DNA from: Phymatolithon calcareum | Taxonomy: Eukaryota; Rhodophyta; Florideophyceae; Hapalidiales | Reading direction: 5' to 3' | DNA: 64,000 nucleotides | NCBI GenBank assembly: GCA_977006965.1 | Contig: OZ345371.1 | Span: 2,637,347-2,701,346, forward strand | In this document: positions 1-10,734 of the stretch, piece by piece | Layout of the letters: the number at the start of each line of letters is the position of its first letter | Numbering within the stretch: the first letter of the stretch is position 1 | Position numbers and translations under genes: made by a program | The notes under the pieces: generated by a model | The model's database searches: none | Seen by the model: only the letters and a program-made list of their open reading frames with translations | Told to the model about the DNA's origin: nothing

Positions 1-1431
1 CCACCTCATTGCACGCTCCATTGTCATGTCGATGTAACTGCCGCCTTTCAGATCTTTGCTATAGCATAAATCATACTCCCACGATGCAAGTAGCTTGAAC
101 ACATTCAAATCCATGGTGATCGGATCATTGCAGATTGGCACCGCCGGTCCGTGTGAAAACGCTTGCTGTAGTATGCATCGCATTGCCCACGACTTCCACT
201 GCACAATAGAGGAACGCGTGTTGGGGTGCTCGTTGGAATTCGTAATCGAAATTCCGTCCGTTACGATCATAGTCGCAAGCGCCAGAACTGTGGAACGGAT
301 GTACGTTGTCTTTCCACCGATTACGATGATGCCGCTGCTTAATCTTTGGTGCACGGACTGGTCGAAGTAGATCGATTTGTCATACTTGCGCATGACATAG
401 TCGTCGCAGATGAGACCCTTCCCAGAAATCGCAAGCGTAGCTTCAACCTTGCGCCAGAACGAAGTCCCAAACACGATTTCGCTGGGATCATAGATTCGGA
501 CTGTGGGCATTAACATGTAAGGATACAGACCATAGTCAACCCAATTTAACTGTTTGTATCTCTTCATGATTTTCTCAGGAGACTGCCCAACCTTCATGAG
601 TCGGTCCACCCACAAACATATTCTTTGATAGCCCTTCGATCCCGCGTATGCTTGCACTGCGCGCTGCAGCTGTTCCCAGCGTCGATCGTCCAGAAAATCA
701 CTGCTTCGGATCATCTTCTGAGTCATCTCCACCTCTTCCTTGATGTCTTCGTCAATTTCTTCATCTCGTCGAAGGAGTGTCACATTCGAAATGAAAGTTT
801 CTTCCTTGGCCTTGTAAGATACAGCGAATGGAAGCACATCGTGAGATATAGAGTCGCGGTTCAGCTTGACGTCCGGAGTCATGTGGCGAAGTTGCAAGCG
901 AAGCAGCTGCCAGTCCTCCACGTCGTTCACTGCAATCTCCCTGGTCAAGCCGTCGACAACGAGTTCCGTGGCGAAGTCTGCGGAATCGCCGCTGGTGACA
1001 GCAGCCAGCGCAGATACGCCGTCCACCATGCCGCGCAGAGACTCGCATTGCTTGTGCGTGGAGAGATCGGCAACGTAGTTGACATTATGAGCGTTCCGTG
1101 AGGACGGGAGGGCTCTGTAGTATTCCCTGCTACCGTTGGCCTTCATGCGCTCCGCCAGATGGTCTACCGGGTCGATGTTGCGCGGGGCGTTGTATTTCAT
1201 CTGCTGTGGATGATATCGATACTTGGTCGAATAGCGTAGATACACTCTGTAGAACTGATTGCGAGCGAAATCGAAAGCATTCCAGGAAGAGTCGGCCAGA
1301 ATATCCCCCCAGCGGGCGTTGGTAAATCTTCGTGGGTGGAACAGAAACAAAATCAGGTTCATGATCTTCACCACGACCTCAACCGTTGATGATTGTTGGA
1401 GCTTTTCCATAACTCCCTCAAGATCGGCCAT
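1..1431 (-). CDS. Unrecognised long ORF, partial (runs off left edge)
   Basis: The minus strand is open without a stop from the ATG at 1431-1429 to base 1, giving 477 codons, so the C-terminus lies outside the window. An in-frame TGA at 1476-1474 precedes this ATG, so it is the first possible start unless an upstream exon exists. The N-terminal part (MADLEGVMEKL, then a hydrophobic stretch MNLILFLFHPRRF) is followed by soluble, mixed sequence with acidic patches (RRDEEIDEDIKEE). Near residues 360-390 there is a glycine-rich patch, IIVIGGKTTYIRS, that looks loosely like a nucleotide-binding loop. It lacks the canonical Walker A spacing, so no ATPase call is made. Balanced codon use and the absence of stops over 1.4 kb argue that it is real coding sequence. 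I do not recognise the family. A gene of a mobile element or an integrated virus-like element is possible but unproven. Confidence 0.6.
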   Translation of the reverse strand, partial: MADLEGVMEKLQQSSTVEVVVKIMNLILFLFHPRRFTNARWGDILADSSWNAFDFARNQFYRVYLRYSTKYRYHPQQMKYNAPRNIDPVDHLAERMKANGSREYYRALPSSRNAHNVNYVADLSTHKQCESLRGMVDGVSALAAVTSGDSADFATELVVDGLTREIAVNDVEDWQLLRLQLRHMTPDVKLNRDSISHDVLPFAVSYKAKEETFISNVTLLRRDEEIDEDIKEEVEMTQKMIRSSDFLDDRRWEQLQRAVQAYAGSKGYQRICLWVDRLMKVGQSPEKIMKRYKQLNWVDYGLYPYMLMPTVRIYDPSEIVFGTSFWRKVEATLAISGKGLICDDYVMRKYDKSIYFDQSVHQRLSSGIIVIGGKTTYIRSTVLALATMIVTDGISITNSNEHPNTRSSIVQWKSWAMRCILQQAFSHGPAVPICNDPITMDLNVFKLLASWEYDLCYSKDLKGGSYIDMTMERAMRW

Positions 1432-1599
1432 GTTCGGCGGATTGTTGGCGTCTTGCTCGCCGAGAGAGGAAGTTCACAGAAAGATGACCTTGGGGCATAC
1501 AAGGAGACTAGGAGAAGAGCGACTTTGGGACGATGCACTTGAATGGACTGTTATGGAAATGGGGACAACTTCATATTTTGTCCAAAACCTTAAATGACC

Positions 1600-3990
1600 T
1601 ATATATTTTTAGATGTTGAGGTTAAGAAGAAAGCTGTAGCATTGTCCAGCATGATTGCCCACTACGAAACATGACAGTGCTGGTTACTGTTGTCCTCTTC
1701 AGACATGGAAATGCATTAAGAACAGAGCCAGAGGTAGTTTAAGACGGATTTTCTCTACCTGGACATGCCCATCTGACCAAACGTTTCTTGTGAGTAGAAC
1801 CCCTCGAACAAGTGTCTCGAGCAGAAATTAGCAAACTGTGTAGGAAATGAGCCACGGGAACCGCAGATGAGTACATCTGCGCAGAGATTCCGTAAGCTTT
1901 ATATCGTCCGATGAATGACGTTTTCTGTTCATTGCTGGATTGTGCACGTCGCTCTTCTGACGCAAGATTCTTCTGAGCTGCTGCATCAGAGTGGAGACTT
2001 TGTTATTCAAGAAAGTGCATTACAAAACGAAAGTATTATGGTGGACAAGGTCAATTCACCCTTTTCAAATCGCCGCTTTCGGCAGTCTTGATTTTCTCCG
2101 AATGCGATGCACTAAGCAAGTGTGTAGTCAGCCTATTTGTGAACCTGAATTTAAGCATTTTGGGCTCTTTTACTGCGTACTGCTGTGAGTGCCAAGGTTT
2201 TTGAGAACGCGACTGAGACGAGTTGCTAAACAGTATTTGCGATCCTGAATCCGAGGCTCACACTCTCCCTTGAGCAACGCCTATTTTGGGGGATATCACT
2301 ACAGTAATGAAAACGAATTTCACATGTGACTTATTTAGGTCAAGCCAACAGTGCACAAGCCAAATAATTTGACTTGTGCACTGTGGAAGTGCACGCACGC
2401 ATATGCACCCGTCGAGATGTGGCGAAGTGCTCGCAATCATTGGGAGCATGATGGCCAGTTCATGCATTGGTCGATTTTTTTCGATATTCTTCACTTCGAC
2501 ATTCTAAATACGTAAACTCTTCTTCAGCATGTTCAAAAGCGAGCTTTTGAACAAAAAATTCTTTCTCCTAACAAATTTGATGGGACTTATCTCTCAATCC
2601 TTGAATAATTATTGAAAAAAGTGAGAAAGAGAGGTGATTTCGGACAAATTTAAGAGAGAAGTCAAATCGAGATTATCGTCATGAGCCGTATTTTCGTTGG
2701 CCCAGGCTCACCCTGCAGCCAGACAATTGCACTGTCGTTTGCTTCTGTAGGTATGCGCTGTACAAAACAACAGCCCGTTACCAGGGCATATCACTAACAT
2801 CACGCGCGGGGCCCGTCGGGTGTGTGACCTGAATGTGCGAGCTCCAGGCGGCCGGTGCCGCACGCCCACGAAATCTGAAAAGCAACGGGTAGGTAGATAT
2901 TCTATTGCTTCAGAGACGGGTGTTGCTGAGGGGAAGAAGTTTTATGTTACATGTTGTTAATCGTCTCAGGTCAACTGGAGTTGTTACGGAAGACAGTTCC
3001 GATTCAAATAAGAAAGCTGATCGCGTTTCTCGGTGGAGCGGATCTTAGTCGGGAGTGGCAGGGCAATAGAGAGGGCTCGGAGCTACTGCCTCCGACGCCG
3101 ATGTTGTGCGATGTGGTATCAAGTGAGTGATGCTGGAGCTACAGCAATCGGTGAAGTGCGCATTTCCGAATAAGAAGCGTATCTACGTTCCCGTTGCTTC
3201 TTCTACTTCAGAACTATACTACTTGCCAGAAGTTCTTTTCGTCTTGCCAGGTCTTAAAATGTATAGCAGCGATAATCTTATCAGGGTTACATTTTACGTC
3301 TCACGTCCCTCTCCCCCGGTATATCGGAATTGCATCGAGGCTGCGCATGTTTTTGACTAAAGAGGAATCTCCTTCTGACAATCAACCACTCCCCCCTTCC
3401 ATTCATATCATTCACGAGAGACAAACATAGCCCCGCATGTGCGGAGTAATGGACTGACACTGACATGGCCGCGCGAAGCGAGAACATCGACACTCACTAC
3501 CTGTGTTTACCACATAGGGCGACTAAAAGCAAATCCCTACCGCATCACACCACAAACCACCGTGCTGAAATATGCCCTGTCCTGAAATCACCAATTCTCG
3601 TTCCCCGAGCCCGACTTCCAGCGCACGCTGCGGGAGGATGCGATTCGAGAGCTGGCGCCCAGGTGAGTTTGTACGTGGTTCAGCAACTATGCAAGGGCGT
3701 GACTGTGGACCAGCGGAACACGACAGGGGGTAGATATCCGTCGGACTAGAGCCCTACTGCAGCTATTCCGTGTTCTACATATACATTGAGTGTTGCGCGA
3801 CACGAAGTTGGAGGTACAGCGAGGGTGGGAACGCTGGAGCACTGCGCAGCGTTTGAAGGTCAGCTCAAATTGATCCTTATTGATTGCCGCAGTAGGGGCA
3901 TCATGCGTCTCATATGACATGGCTAAGATGCACTATCGCTTTTTCCCAATATCGTGGAATTTCTCTCTTCAAAGCGTCCAGTAAGATCGT
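1600..3990. other. No supported gene
   Basis: AT-rich intergenic DNA with only short random frames. One exon-like stretch at 3595-3663 (frame reading SFPEPDFQRTLREDAIREL) ends at a good GTGAGT donor, but neither partner exon nor family is recognisable. Confidence 0.4.
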
Positions 3991-4003
3991 ATCGATTTGA
4001 ATT

Positions 4004-4473
4004 TTTTTTTTTTTTTTTTGAATTTTGAATTTATTAAACGCCCTCAGAAACACTCATAAGACTGTAAGGGAGATGCGTTTCAGATGCTACTACCTTGGTA
4101 GCTCCGTTAAAGCCCGCAAAAGCTCGTTGATATCGTCGTAGCCCTAGCTGCAAAAACCCTCCTCCAGAGAAGGTGGAGGGAAAAGCTTAGAGTCCACTTG
4201 TCCTGTTCGTAGGAATCTCAGCGTCGCCGTTCTATTTTGTCTTGGTCTATTCCATGTCGTCATAAAAGACGATTGTGAGGAATAGTACTTTGTCAAGTGC
4301 CTTTTCAGTCTCACTAGTCTCCTCTTCTGTTAGTCGATATCTTTGAAGGTACACTTCGAGATTGTTCATGAGAGTTGGTACGATTTCACCGAATTTGTCT
4401 TCCAGAAGTGTGGTACTCAATGGGGGAAAACGTCCGAATGCCCATTTAATCGCCAATTGGCGGTGACGTGCTT
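4004..4473 (-). mobile_element. LINE family A, 5'-truncated copy with 12 bp TSD
   Basis: The minus strand carries the last ~75 codons of a LINE ORF (ARHRQLAIKWAFGRFPPL ... TIVFYDDME, stop at 4247-4249), a 3' UTR ending in TGAGGGCGTTTAATAAATTC, and a poly(A) tail seen as the T run to 4019. The copy lies between perfect direct repeats TCGATTTGAATT at 3992-4003 and 4474-4485. Target-primed reverse transcription leaves this signature. Homology to the longer copies at 14127-14765 and 14921-17081 stops exactly at the right repeat, so the 5' truncation point is fixed to the base. Confidence 0.9.
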
Positions 4474-4539
4474 TCGATTTGAATTCTGCGACGCCTGACG
4501 CTCGCGCCGAAACGAACACGAAATCTCGCCGGCTTACTC

Positions 4540-5440
4540 ATTCGTGGGGGGGGGGGGGATAGTCTATGCAAGTGCAGGCCGGCTAAGACTGAGAGCGCGC
4601 TTGTCGCCAGAAATGTTGGAAGTCATGGCCACTGAAATTGTGTGTGCTGCGGATTCTGGCAGTCAAATGTTTTGCATCTGGTTGGACCATCTTCTTGGCC
4701 AGAGGCATCTCTATGCGGAACGTAGATGTGGTGATCATGAATTATTGCCGTACGCCGTATCTAACACAATCGTTTTTAACTATTACGCAAGCGCTGGTGC
4801 ATGTCTCACAACATTTCCAGATTTTTCCGTATCTTCTTCGGCCTTCAGTATCTTGTTTCTTTGGTCTTTGTTGATGTTTGTTGTAGCTGTCGTTTCATTT
4901 CCAGCTTCGCACAGGAAACCATTCCCTTTCGCGTTGACAATATCTCTCTCCGCTTCTACACATTCCTTCTATGCGAGCTCTGTTGCTGGACCTGCTATCA
5001 GCGCATAGCGTCTTTTTATCAAGCTCGACACAAAGCGCCGTGCGAGGACGTCTCTTCTTCCCTTAGGTTGGAGGATGTAGCAAATTCACGCCTGAGATCA
5101 GTTGATTGTAGATCGAAGTGAAGACTCTTGCCTCTTCCGATGAGGAAGCCAGTCTTGGTTGATATTTATTCCCATTTGGCGAGCGATGATATAATCGTGC
5201 GGTTCACCTTGACCCATTTACATGTTACTGAAAAAGGCAAGCGTTGGATATGCCTTGAAAGAATGCTATCCATTTGGTGCCCTGAGCACAGGATACGTAT
5301 CACGAGGTGCCTGTTATGGTGATGGGCAACAAAACCGTGTAATGGATGCGACACTTGGGCCTTGACCTGTTGAAGCGTCTTTTTCCCGACTTCACTAGAA
5401 TTTGCCTGATGAATATAGATTCAACCTTCCTGACTTCGGA
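4540..5440. other. No supported gene; G homopolymer
   Basis: Contains an 11 bp G run near 4548-4558 just right of the LINE copy. The remaining frames show no recognisable protein. Confidence 0.4.
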
Positions 5441-5970
5441 GGCCATCTTAGAGGTCTAAGGTGCGAGATGTAGAGCGTATTCCCATCTTGACTGCAGAAG
5501 AGGTTCGTGAAGTCTAATTGCCCTCGTGGGATGGACCCCCCCCCCCCCATTAACAACCACGCCCAAACATCGAAGATACCCGTGTGCATTTTTAAAATTC
5601 TTCATCCTCTCTATCAGTTTGGTGTCTTCCTCTTCCGCTGCTGCTACCCCGAGGTTCTTCAGTAGAGTCCTTAGTCTCCGTCCAGGGAGACAGAGGGTAT
5701 GGCCTAGCTTTTCCTTGATCCAAAAAATTTCACTTTTCACCGCGGTCTTCACCATGCCATTGCTCTACGCCCACTCCGAAGCCAGACACAGAATACTTTG
5801 GAGAACGTCTGCTGATTTGGCGCACAGTTTCACGTCGTCTGCGAACACTTTGCAGTGCTCTTCTGAGCCATTTTCCGGAATGGATTCTAGAGCAATGGCA
5901 AACGTGCCCATGAAGATATTGTACAGGCACGGGCTGAGACGGGACACCTTGGGGCATGCCTCTGTCAATG
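5440..5970 (-). pseudogene. LINE reverse transcriptase fragment, degraded
   Basis: Two minus-strand frames together show the reverse-transcriptase palm: RLSPCLYNIFMGTFA, then FADDVKLCAKSADVL (motif C with the FADD box), and downstream EIFWIKEKLGHTL and LLQSRWEYALHLAP, the segment that follows the palm in the other LINEs here. Frames switch around 5750-5770 and a run of G/C near 5540 adds an indel. The endonuclease and the 3' end are missing, so this is a dead fragment. Confidence 0.75.
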
Positions 5971-6292
5971 GAGAGAAACTGGAATCAAGGAAATGTTAGG
6001 AAAATAGAATGCGGTAAGTTAAAAGTAATTGAGAAGCTGCCCCGTTACTCACAGTGAGGTCTTGGATGCTTTTAAAATAAATCAATATATATCCCCTGTC
6101 AATGAACTTTTCTGACAACCGAAGCTTCGTCTCTGGAGACGTTCGATATGTCTCAGTACAAGTACATGAACGGGAGACTTGCCCAACATTTCGCAAAACC
6201 CCTTGTGGCGACAACACTCTCAAAGAGAACGCAGCGACAAGCTGGGCAAGAAAGAATGCATGTCGTGGAATACCAAAAAAGGAAAAGCGAAG

Positions 6293-7365
6293 TTCTTTCT
6301 TTCTTTCTTTAATACAGAACGCGTTAATTAGCGCCAGAACTAACCCTAGAGTAAGTTCTCATTTTTCAAATATTGGAGTATCTCTACGGGTCTCTCCCTG
6401 CACAGATTTTCTACCGTTTTGTCTCGCACTCTTCCGAAGAATTTTCGACGAGAGGCAGTCCTCGCAGAACAGTGTAGGATGAGGTGCTCCACTGTCTCCT
6501 TGACGCCATACGGGCACATCTTGCATACTGGGTCGTAGAGAAGCGGTTCGTTCTGGAAGCGAAGTTCTAATATACCCGGGCCTGTTCCAGCGAAAATTCA
6601 AACTTGCGGGGTCCGAGTGTAGCGCCAGGCTCCAAAAGAACCCGACGCCTCATGAGAGAGAAAAGCTCAAGAGAAGAGAGAGAAGAAAAGAGCGGGAGAG
6701 ACAAGACAAAAAGAGGAGGAAAGAGAGACAAGCCAACAAAACCCCCAAATTGATAGTGGACACCAGACAGAGTAATCATGTAGACGTCGGTGTTGTCCTC
6801 CGGCGGCGACCTTGGCTTGGTCGTCGACCTTGAGGCAGGCGCGCGAAAAGTGGACAGGGACCTTGAGCGCGAATGTCACCGAACTGGCTTGTGCGGCGAA
6901 ACGGTTGCGGTCAAGAGTTGGGACGACGTCATCTTCCGGCGGCGAGCTTGGCTTGGCCGTCGACCTTGAGATGAACGCACGAGAAAGGGAAAAGGTGAAC
7001 TCGAGCGCGGTGTCTCCGTGATGGCTTACATGACGACGGTTGCGAACGAGAAGGTTGGGAAGAGCTCCGACTCCGCGTGGTCGAAGGGCCGTGCAGTCGA
7101 CGTTGAGCGTGCTACGAGCCGAGCATTCTAGCAGAAATCCAGAACTCCCCACCTTCCTTTACTCAGAGGAAGGAACTAACTAGCTTATATACTGCAACCT
7201 ACGCAAAAGACAGCGATGCAGCGCATAGACACATGAGAGACACGTGCAAGTATGGCCCAACAGATCACCTACCACGAACACCATGACTATTGCGATCCAA
7301 GCTGTGCGGCGTAAAGTCGCGACAGAAAAAAGGGACCGCCTTGGGAAAGCGACGTAACAACGGGC
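6293..7365 (-). mobile_element. Chimeric non-autonomous LINE-like element, copy 1
   Basis: On the minus strand, 7365 to ~6615 matches the two other copies of a 5' module at 10.74-11.55 kb and 39.44-40.30 kb. It has a TATATAAGC box and two GC-rich ~200-230 bp monomers (TCGACCACGCGGAGTCGG and GCCAAGGTCGCCG motifs), then a pyrimidine-rich stretch ending TGGAGCCTGGCGCTAC. A short C-terminal ORF follows to a TAG at 6348-6346. It contains CKMCPYGVKETVEHLILHC, a C-x2-C-x8-H-x4-C zinc motif of the kind found at the C-terminus of many LINE polyproteins. The element ends in (AAAG)n at 6293-6310. No reverse transcriptase lies between the modules, so it must have moved in trans. Target-site repeats were not found. 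Confidence 0.7.
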
Positions 7366-7394
7366 GGTACACTGAGCTCCACGAAAACCGCCGA

Positions 7395-8370
7395 CTGGAA
7401 TGCCTGGGTAAAACGAAGGACAATACAGGCGTAACCGATCACGCCAACCTAGAACGCCTTTCCAAAACGAAAGGGATACTCCTCGCCCTCCGGGATATTG
7501 GCGTCACAGCTAAAGGACTGACGACAACAAAATGCATATCCATATATAAGGCCCTGCTCCAAAGTCGATGGGAATACGCACTGCACCTAACGCCGTGGCC
7601 GAAGTCCATTCAAGCGCATGTGGATCAGGTAGAAGGACTGTTCTAATCCCTAATATTTGGCCATTTTGCTAAGCTGAATAATGATCGAATGCGGATGCTA
7701 TGCAGAATCACACCATCAGAGCTGAGGCGCAAGATATTTGAAGAACACTTTGGGCTGCGACTCCTGCATGCAAAACGGAACCTGGAAAGAATAAAAATAC
7801 AAGGGCAACGATAATGACTCAGCACAGACACAGAGGGATATTCGATACCTCGAAGAGCACGAACTGTTGAACGTCCCAGCGAAGAGGGCCGCGGAAGGAA
7901 AGGTCACCCACAAGGATGAGAAATTGCGAATCTACTGGGCATGGAGCGAGACGAAGAACGCCAAAAACGCAAAATCGCCGTGGATATGAGCGAGAATCCA
8001 AACCCCGTAGTCCAATTCAAGTCGAGAAAACACAGACTTTGGGCAGTTAAATGGTTTTTCGGCCGCTTCCCTCCGCGAAATCCCTCGGCATATATCGAAA
8101 ACTACGACGAACTAGGAGCGATGCTGCTGGAAACCCTTCAACTCAACCTAACGAAACCACAGATGAATGACAGAACAGAAGAGGAAGTGTAACAAGCGAT
8201 AGACAAATTAATGATGCCAGAAAGAGAGATGAAAGAGGAGATGAAGGTGTGAAGATGGAGGCGATATGCTGTAGTCTTCCCTGGAAGGGTTATAGCGCAA
8301 TGCGAAGCTGCTCTAGTGTCGGCGTGCGCTGGCGTTGAGGGCTTCCAAAATAAAAATCTACAATTTCCCC
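7395..8370 (+). pseudogene. LINE (family E) C-terminal half, degraded
   Basis: Frames read RLECLGKTKDNTGVTDHANL, then ISIYKALLQSRWEYALHLTP, then RKHRLWAVKWFFGRFPPR. These are the post-palm, thumb-like and C-terminal segments seen in the better LINE copies of this window (for example IYKALIQPRWQYAMHLTPW and RHRQLAVKWAFGRFP). Stops at ~7644, 7812 and others, plus frame changes, make it nonfunctional. The likely 3' end is the AAATAAAAATC near 8350-8365. It abuts the 5' module of the chimeric element at 7365. Confidence 0.75.
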
Positions 8371-9309
8371 TCCCCTCAAAGAGAAGAAAGCTATCATCAA
8401 TCTTATTTCGATTGGAAATCTTACCCAGAGAACTATTCCGTGCAGGTTAAACACGAGGACCAAGTTACTTGGACCAGAGGCCCAACTACTTAGTATTCTT
8501 ATCCCCAGTGATCTCAGGTCCTTGTGCTATGGCGGCTGGTTGTCACGATGTGTGACTAGAACGTATGCCACTTGTCTTCCGAATCGGTTTCAGTTCGAGC
8601 AGCTCATGAAGAGAATGTAAGGACTCCCCTCATCGTACTAGCGATAGTGACTGATCAGGCGAACACAAGGCCGCACCATGTGAAAACCAATATGACCCAC
8701 ACATTCAATATTTACGCAGATCCCCAGGCCAAGCATGTGAAACAAAAAGGCCTACAAGGCATCGAATATAACCCTGTGGACCTGTTTGTGAAGCGCAATA
8801 ATCTCAAGCCAGCGGTATTCATCAGGGAATTTCATGGAAATTGGGTGCGCGGTTTTTGAGTAGCATCAGTTGTCAATAAAATAGACTTTAGAAGGCAAGG
8901 TGTAACACGAACTACGTTGTTCTCAGTCGGGGACTCCATGTAGCTGAAGACGGATAATTTCATAAGGAGCGACTTAACGTACTCAAACTGCGGAGATAGT
9001 TGCTTAAATGAGTTTGTAGAAGAGTTTCGCCCTAGACGGCAGGTTCTCGACAATCTATAATCTTCGGCGTACACGCCATTATGTCCTAGCCAAATCCTTG
9101 TTTAGCGCAAGGAGCTCGCCAACTGAGGCAAGAGTCTGATCTAAGCACAAATTGTTCACGCGGGTACACATCCGCGCCGAGGAAACAGAGATAGACCAAC
9201 GACCCGACCAGAGTGGTGGGGATTATCTATCACCGACGGGCGGGGGCGACAGTGCTCGGGTGCACTGGCCGTTGTCGCCGTCTCTCTCAGCTCTACGGTT
9301 GGGATGTAC
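8371..9309. other. No supported gene
   Basis: A 95-codon frame at 8572-8859 and an opposing 80-codon frame at 8832-9074 are open but match nothing I know. No repeats were recognised here. Confidence 0.35.
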
Positions 9310-9605
9310 CTTGTGTTCGTTCCCCTGTGGCTGTCGACCACTCAGGTCCCTTTGCGAGAGTGATACCTTTTCTATTGTTTGGTGCAGGCAATGTTGCATA
9401 CCAATTCGGCAGTGCTTCAATACGTGTACCCACGCTTGCCGATTGCCCGAATTACGTGTACATTACATGCCCTATGTAGCCTTCCCAATGATATCGTTAC
9501 ATGTTCAACTCTAGATATTACGCGCAGCCTGATATAGGCACATGCACATGGTGCGTGCAACGCGCCAGGAAAACTGCCAATGCAGTAAGCGTTACGGGAT
9601 GACCT
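9310..9605 (+). repeat. Dispersed ~300 bp repeat, copy 1 (empty LTR site)
   Basis: Matches 40815-41080 plus 41588-41630 at roughly 85-90% by eye (shared GTTCCCCTGTG, CTGTCGACCACTCA, CGGCAGTGCTTCAATACGTG, AGCCTGATATAGGCACATGC). This copy reads straight through GTGCAACGCGCCAGG at ~9563-9577, where the other copy carries a 507 bp insertion. It is therefore the natural empty site of that insertion. No coding potential. Confidence 0.8.
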
Positions 9606-9649
9606 ACATTCCTTGATCCTTACTTTAAACGATGGACCTTGTGCAGTCC

Positions 9650-10690
9650 GGATTACGGGGGCGGGGGGTCCCGCAAAGATCCCCCCTCAGTCCAAGCCTC
9701 TACAGCATGTTCATGTATGAGTTCGCCGAAAGTAAAAGTTGAGCATCAATTACCTGGGCTGAAGTTCCGCCTATCCTTTTCGCAGACGAAGTTCTTCTTT
9801 CTGCGAAATCCCCCGCTGCACTGCAAGGCCTATTGGATATAGTTACCCAATGGACACCAGAGCGAGAGATGGCGTGGAACACAAAACGAGGGAAAAGCGA
9901 AATCCTTGAATCAGAGGAAACATTGGGCAAGACATTTAAGCTCGAGAAAGGTTCTGGCACACGTACTTTGGAGTATCCCTAGGCCCCGGAGACGTCACAG
10001 ATACGCAAGTGATACAACGACTAAACAGCCGTGTACGAGTTGCGTACACTGGGCGTCTTCAATATAGGGCTAAGTATACAGAATTGTATTCAGATATACA
10101 AGGCGCTAGTACAGCCACACTGGGAGTACGCAAAGCACTTAACGCCCTGGACAGAAGACGTACAATATCCCGTCAAGGAAGTAGAAGTAACATTCTTCAA
10201 CCAAGTGTTCGGACGACTGGCCGAGGAAGGACGGAGAGGCACTGTCTCCTGTGTTGGATCCAAACAGCCGAGAACTCTAGGCATTCAAAATGCCGAGAAG
10301 GAACAAGGCGAAGAACTTATGTATTAAAATGAAGCGCGTGAAAGTAGAAACAATCGTGAATGGCAATAATCAAGGAAGAATATCGCCGCGATGGAGACCA
10401 GAGAGTCCTTTCGTGAAGCTGTAAAGCGTATCCAAACAAACCATTCCTCGCAATTGCTTCGATCTAAATTTCTGGCAGTAGAAGGAGACCGCCTTGAATC
10501 GAAGCGGAAAATGAATATTCCATACGAGAAGACAAGAGAATTGCCAGCAATCCTCAATTTCCCCAAGCTGAAGCACGGGCAACTCGCGCTTCAGTATGCC
10601 TGTAGCAGATTCCCACAGCTGTCAATAACAAGTATGGCTGAAGAATTTAGCACCAGAGCTAGCGTCCCGCCCACTGCATTTCTTTTCCCG
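9650..10690 (+). pseudogene. LINE reverse transcriptase fragment, degraded
   Basis: Reading across frames gives SPLSPSLYSMF (palm), ILFADEVLLSAKSP (the usual FADD box is altered to FADE), WNTKRGKSEILES, IYKALVQPHWEYAKHLTPW, then RKMNIPYEKTRELPAILNFP and LKHGQLALQYACSRFPQLS. These are the same ordered blocks as the family A element at 14921-17081. Several frameshifts and stops (for example the stop near 10325) interrupt it. The 3' end is lost where the 5' module of the next chimeric element begins (~10700-10740). Confidence 0.8.
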
Positions 10691-10734
10691 TTGCTGCCCC
10701 ATTCCCGGACTCGATAGCAAGGCGGAGTCTGTAA

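Noticed and set aside
360-410. Walker A ATPase call for the left-edge ORF from GGKTTYIRS
   Set aside because: G-x4-G-K-T spacing is not met and no Walker B was found.
761-1101. Short frames in other registers over 625-1101
   Set aside because: They overlap the continuous 477-codon minus frame and are its shadows.
5530-5550. Programmed frameshift at the C run in the LINE fragment
   Set aside because: The fragment has several unrelated stops and frame changes; ordinary decay is enough.
6642-6740. Short frames in the purine-rich tract (GAGAGAAGAAAAG)
   Set aside because: Low-complexity part of the chimeric element; the frames are not conserved between copies.
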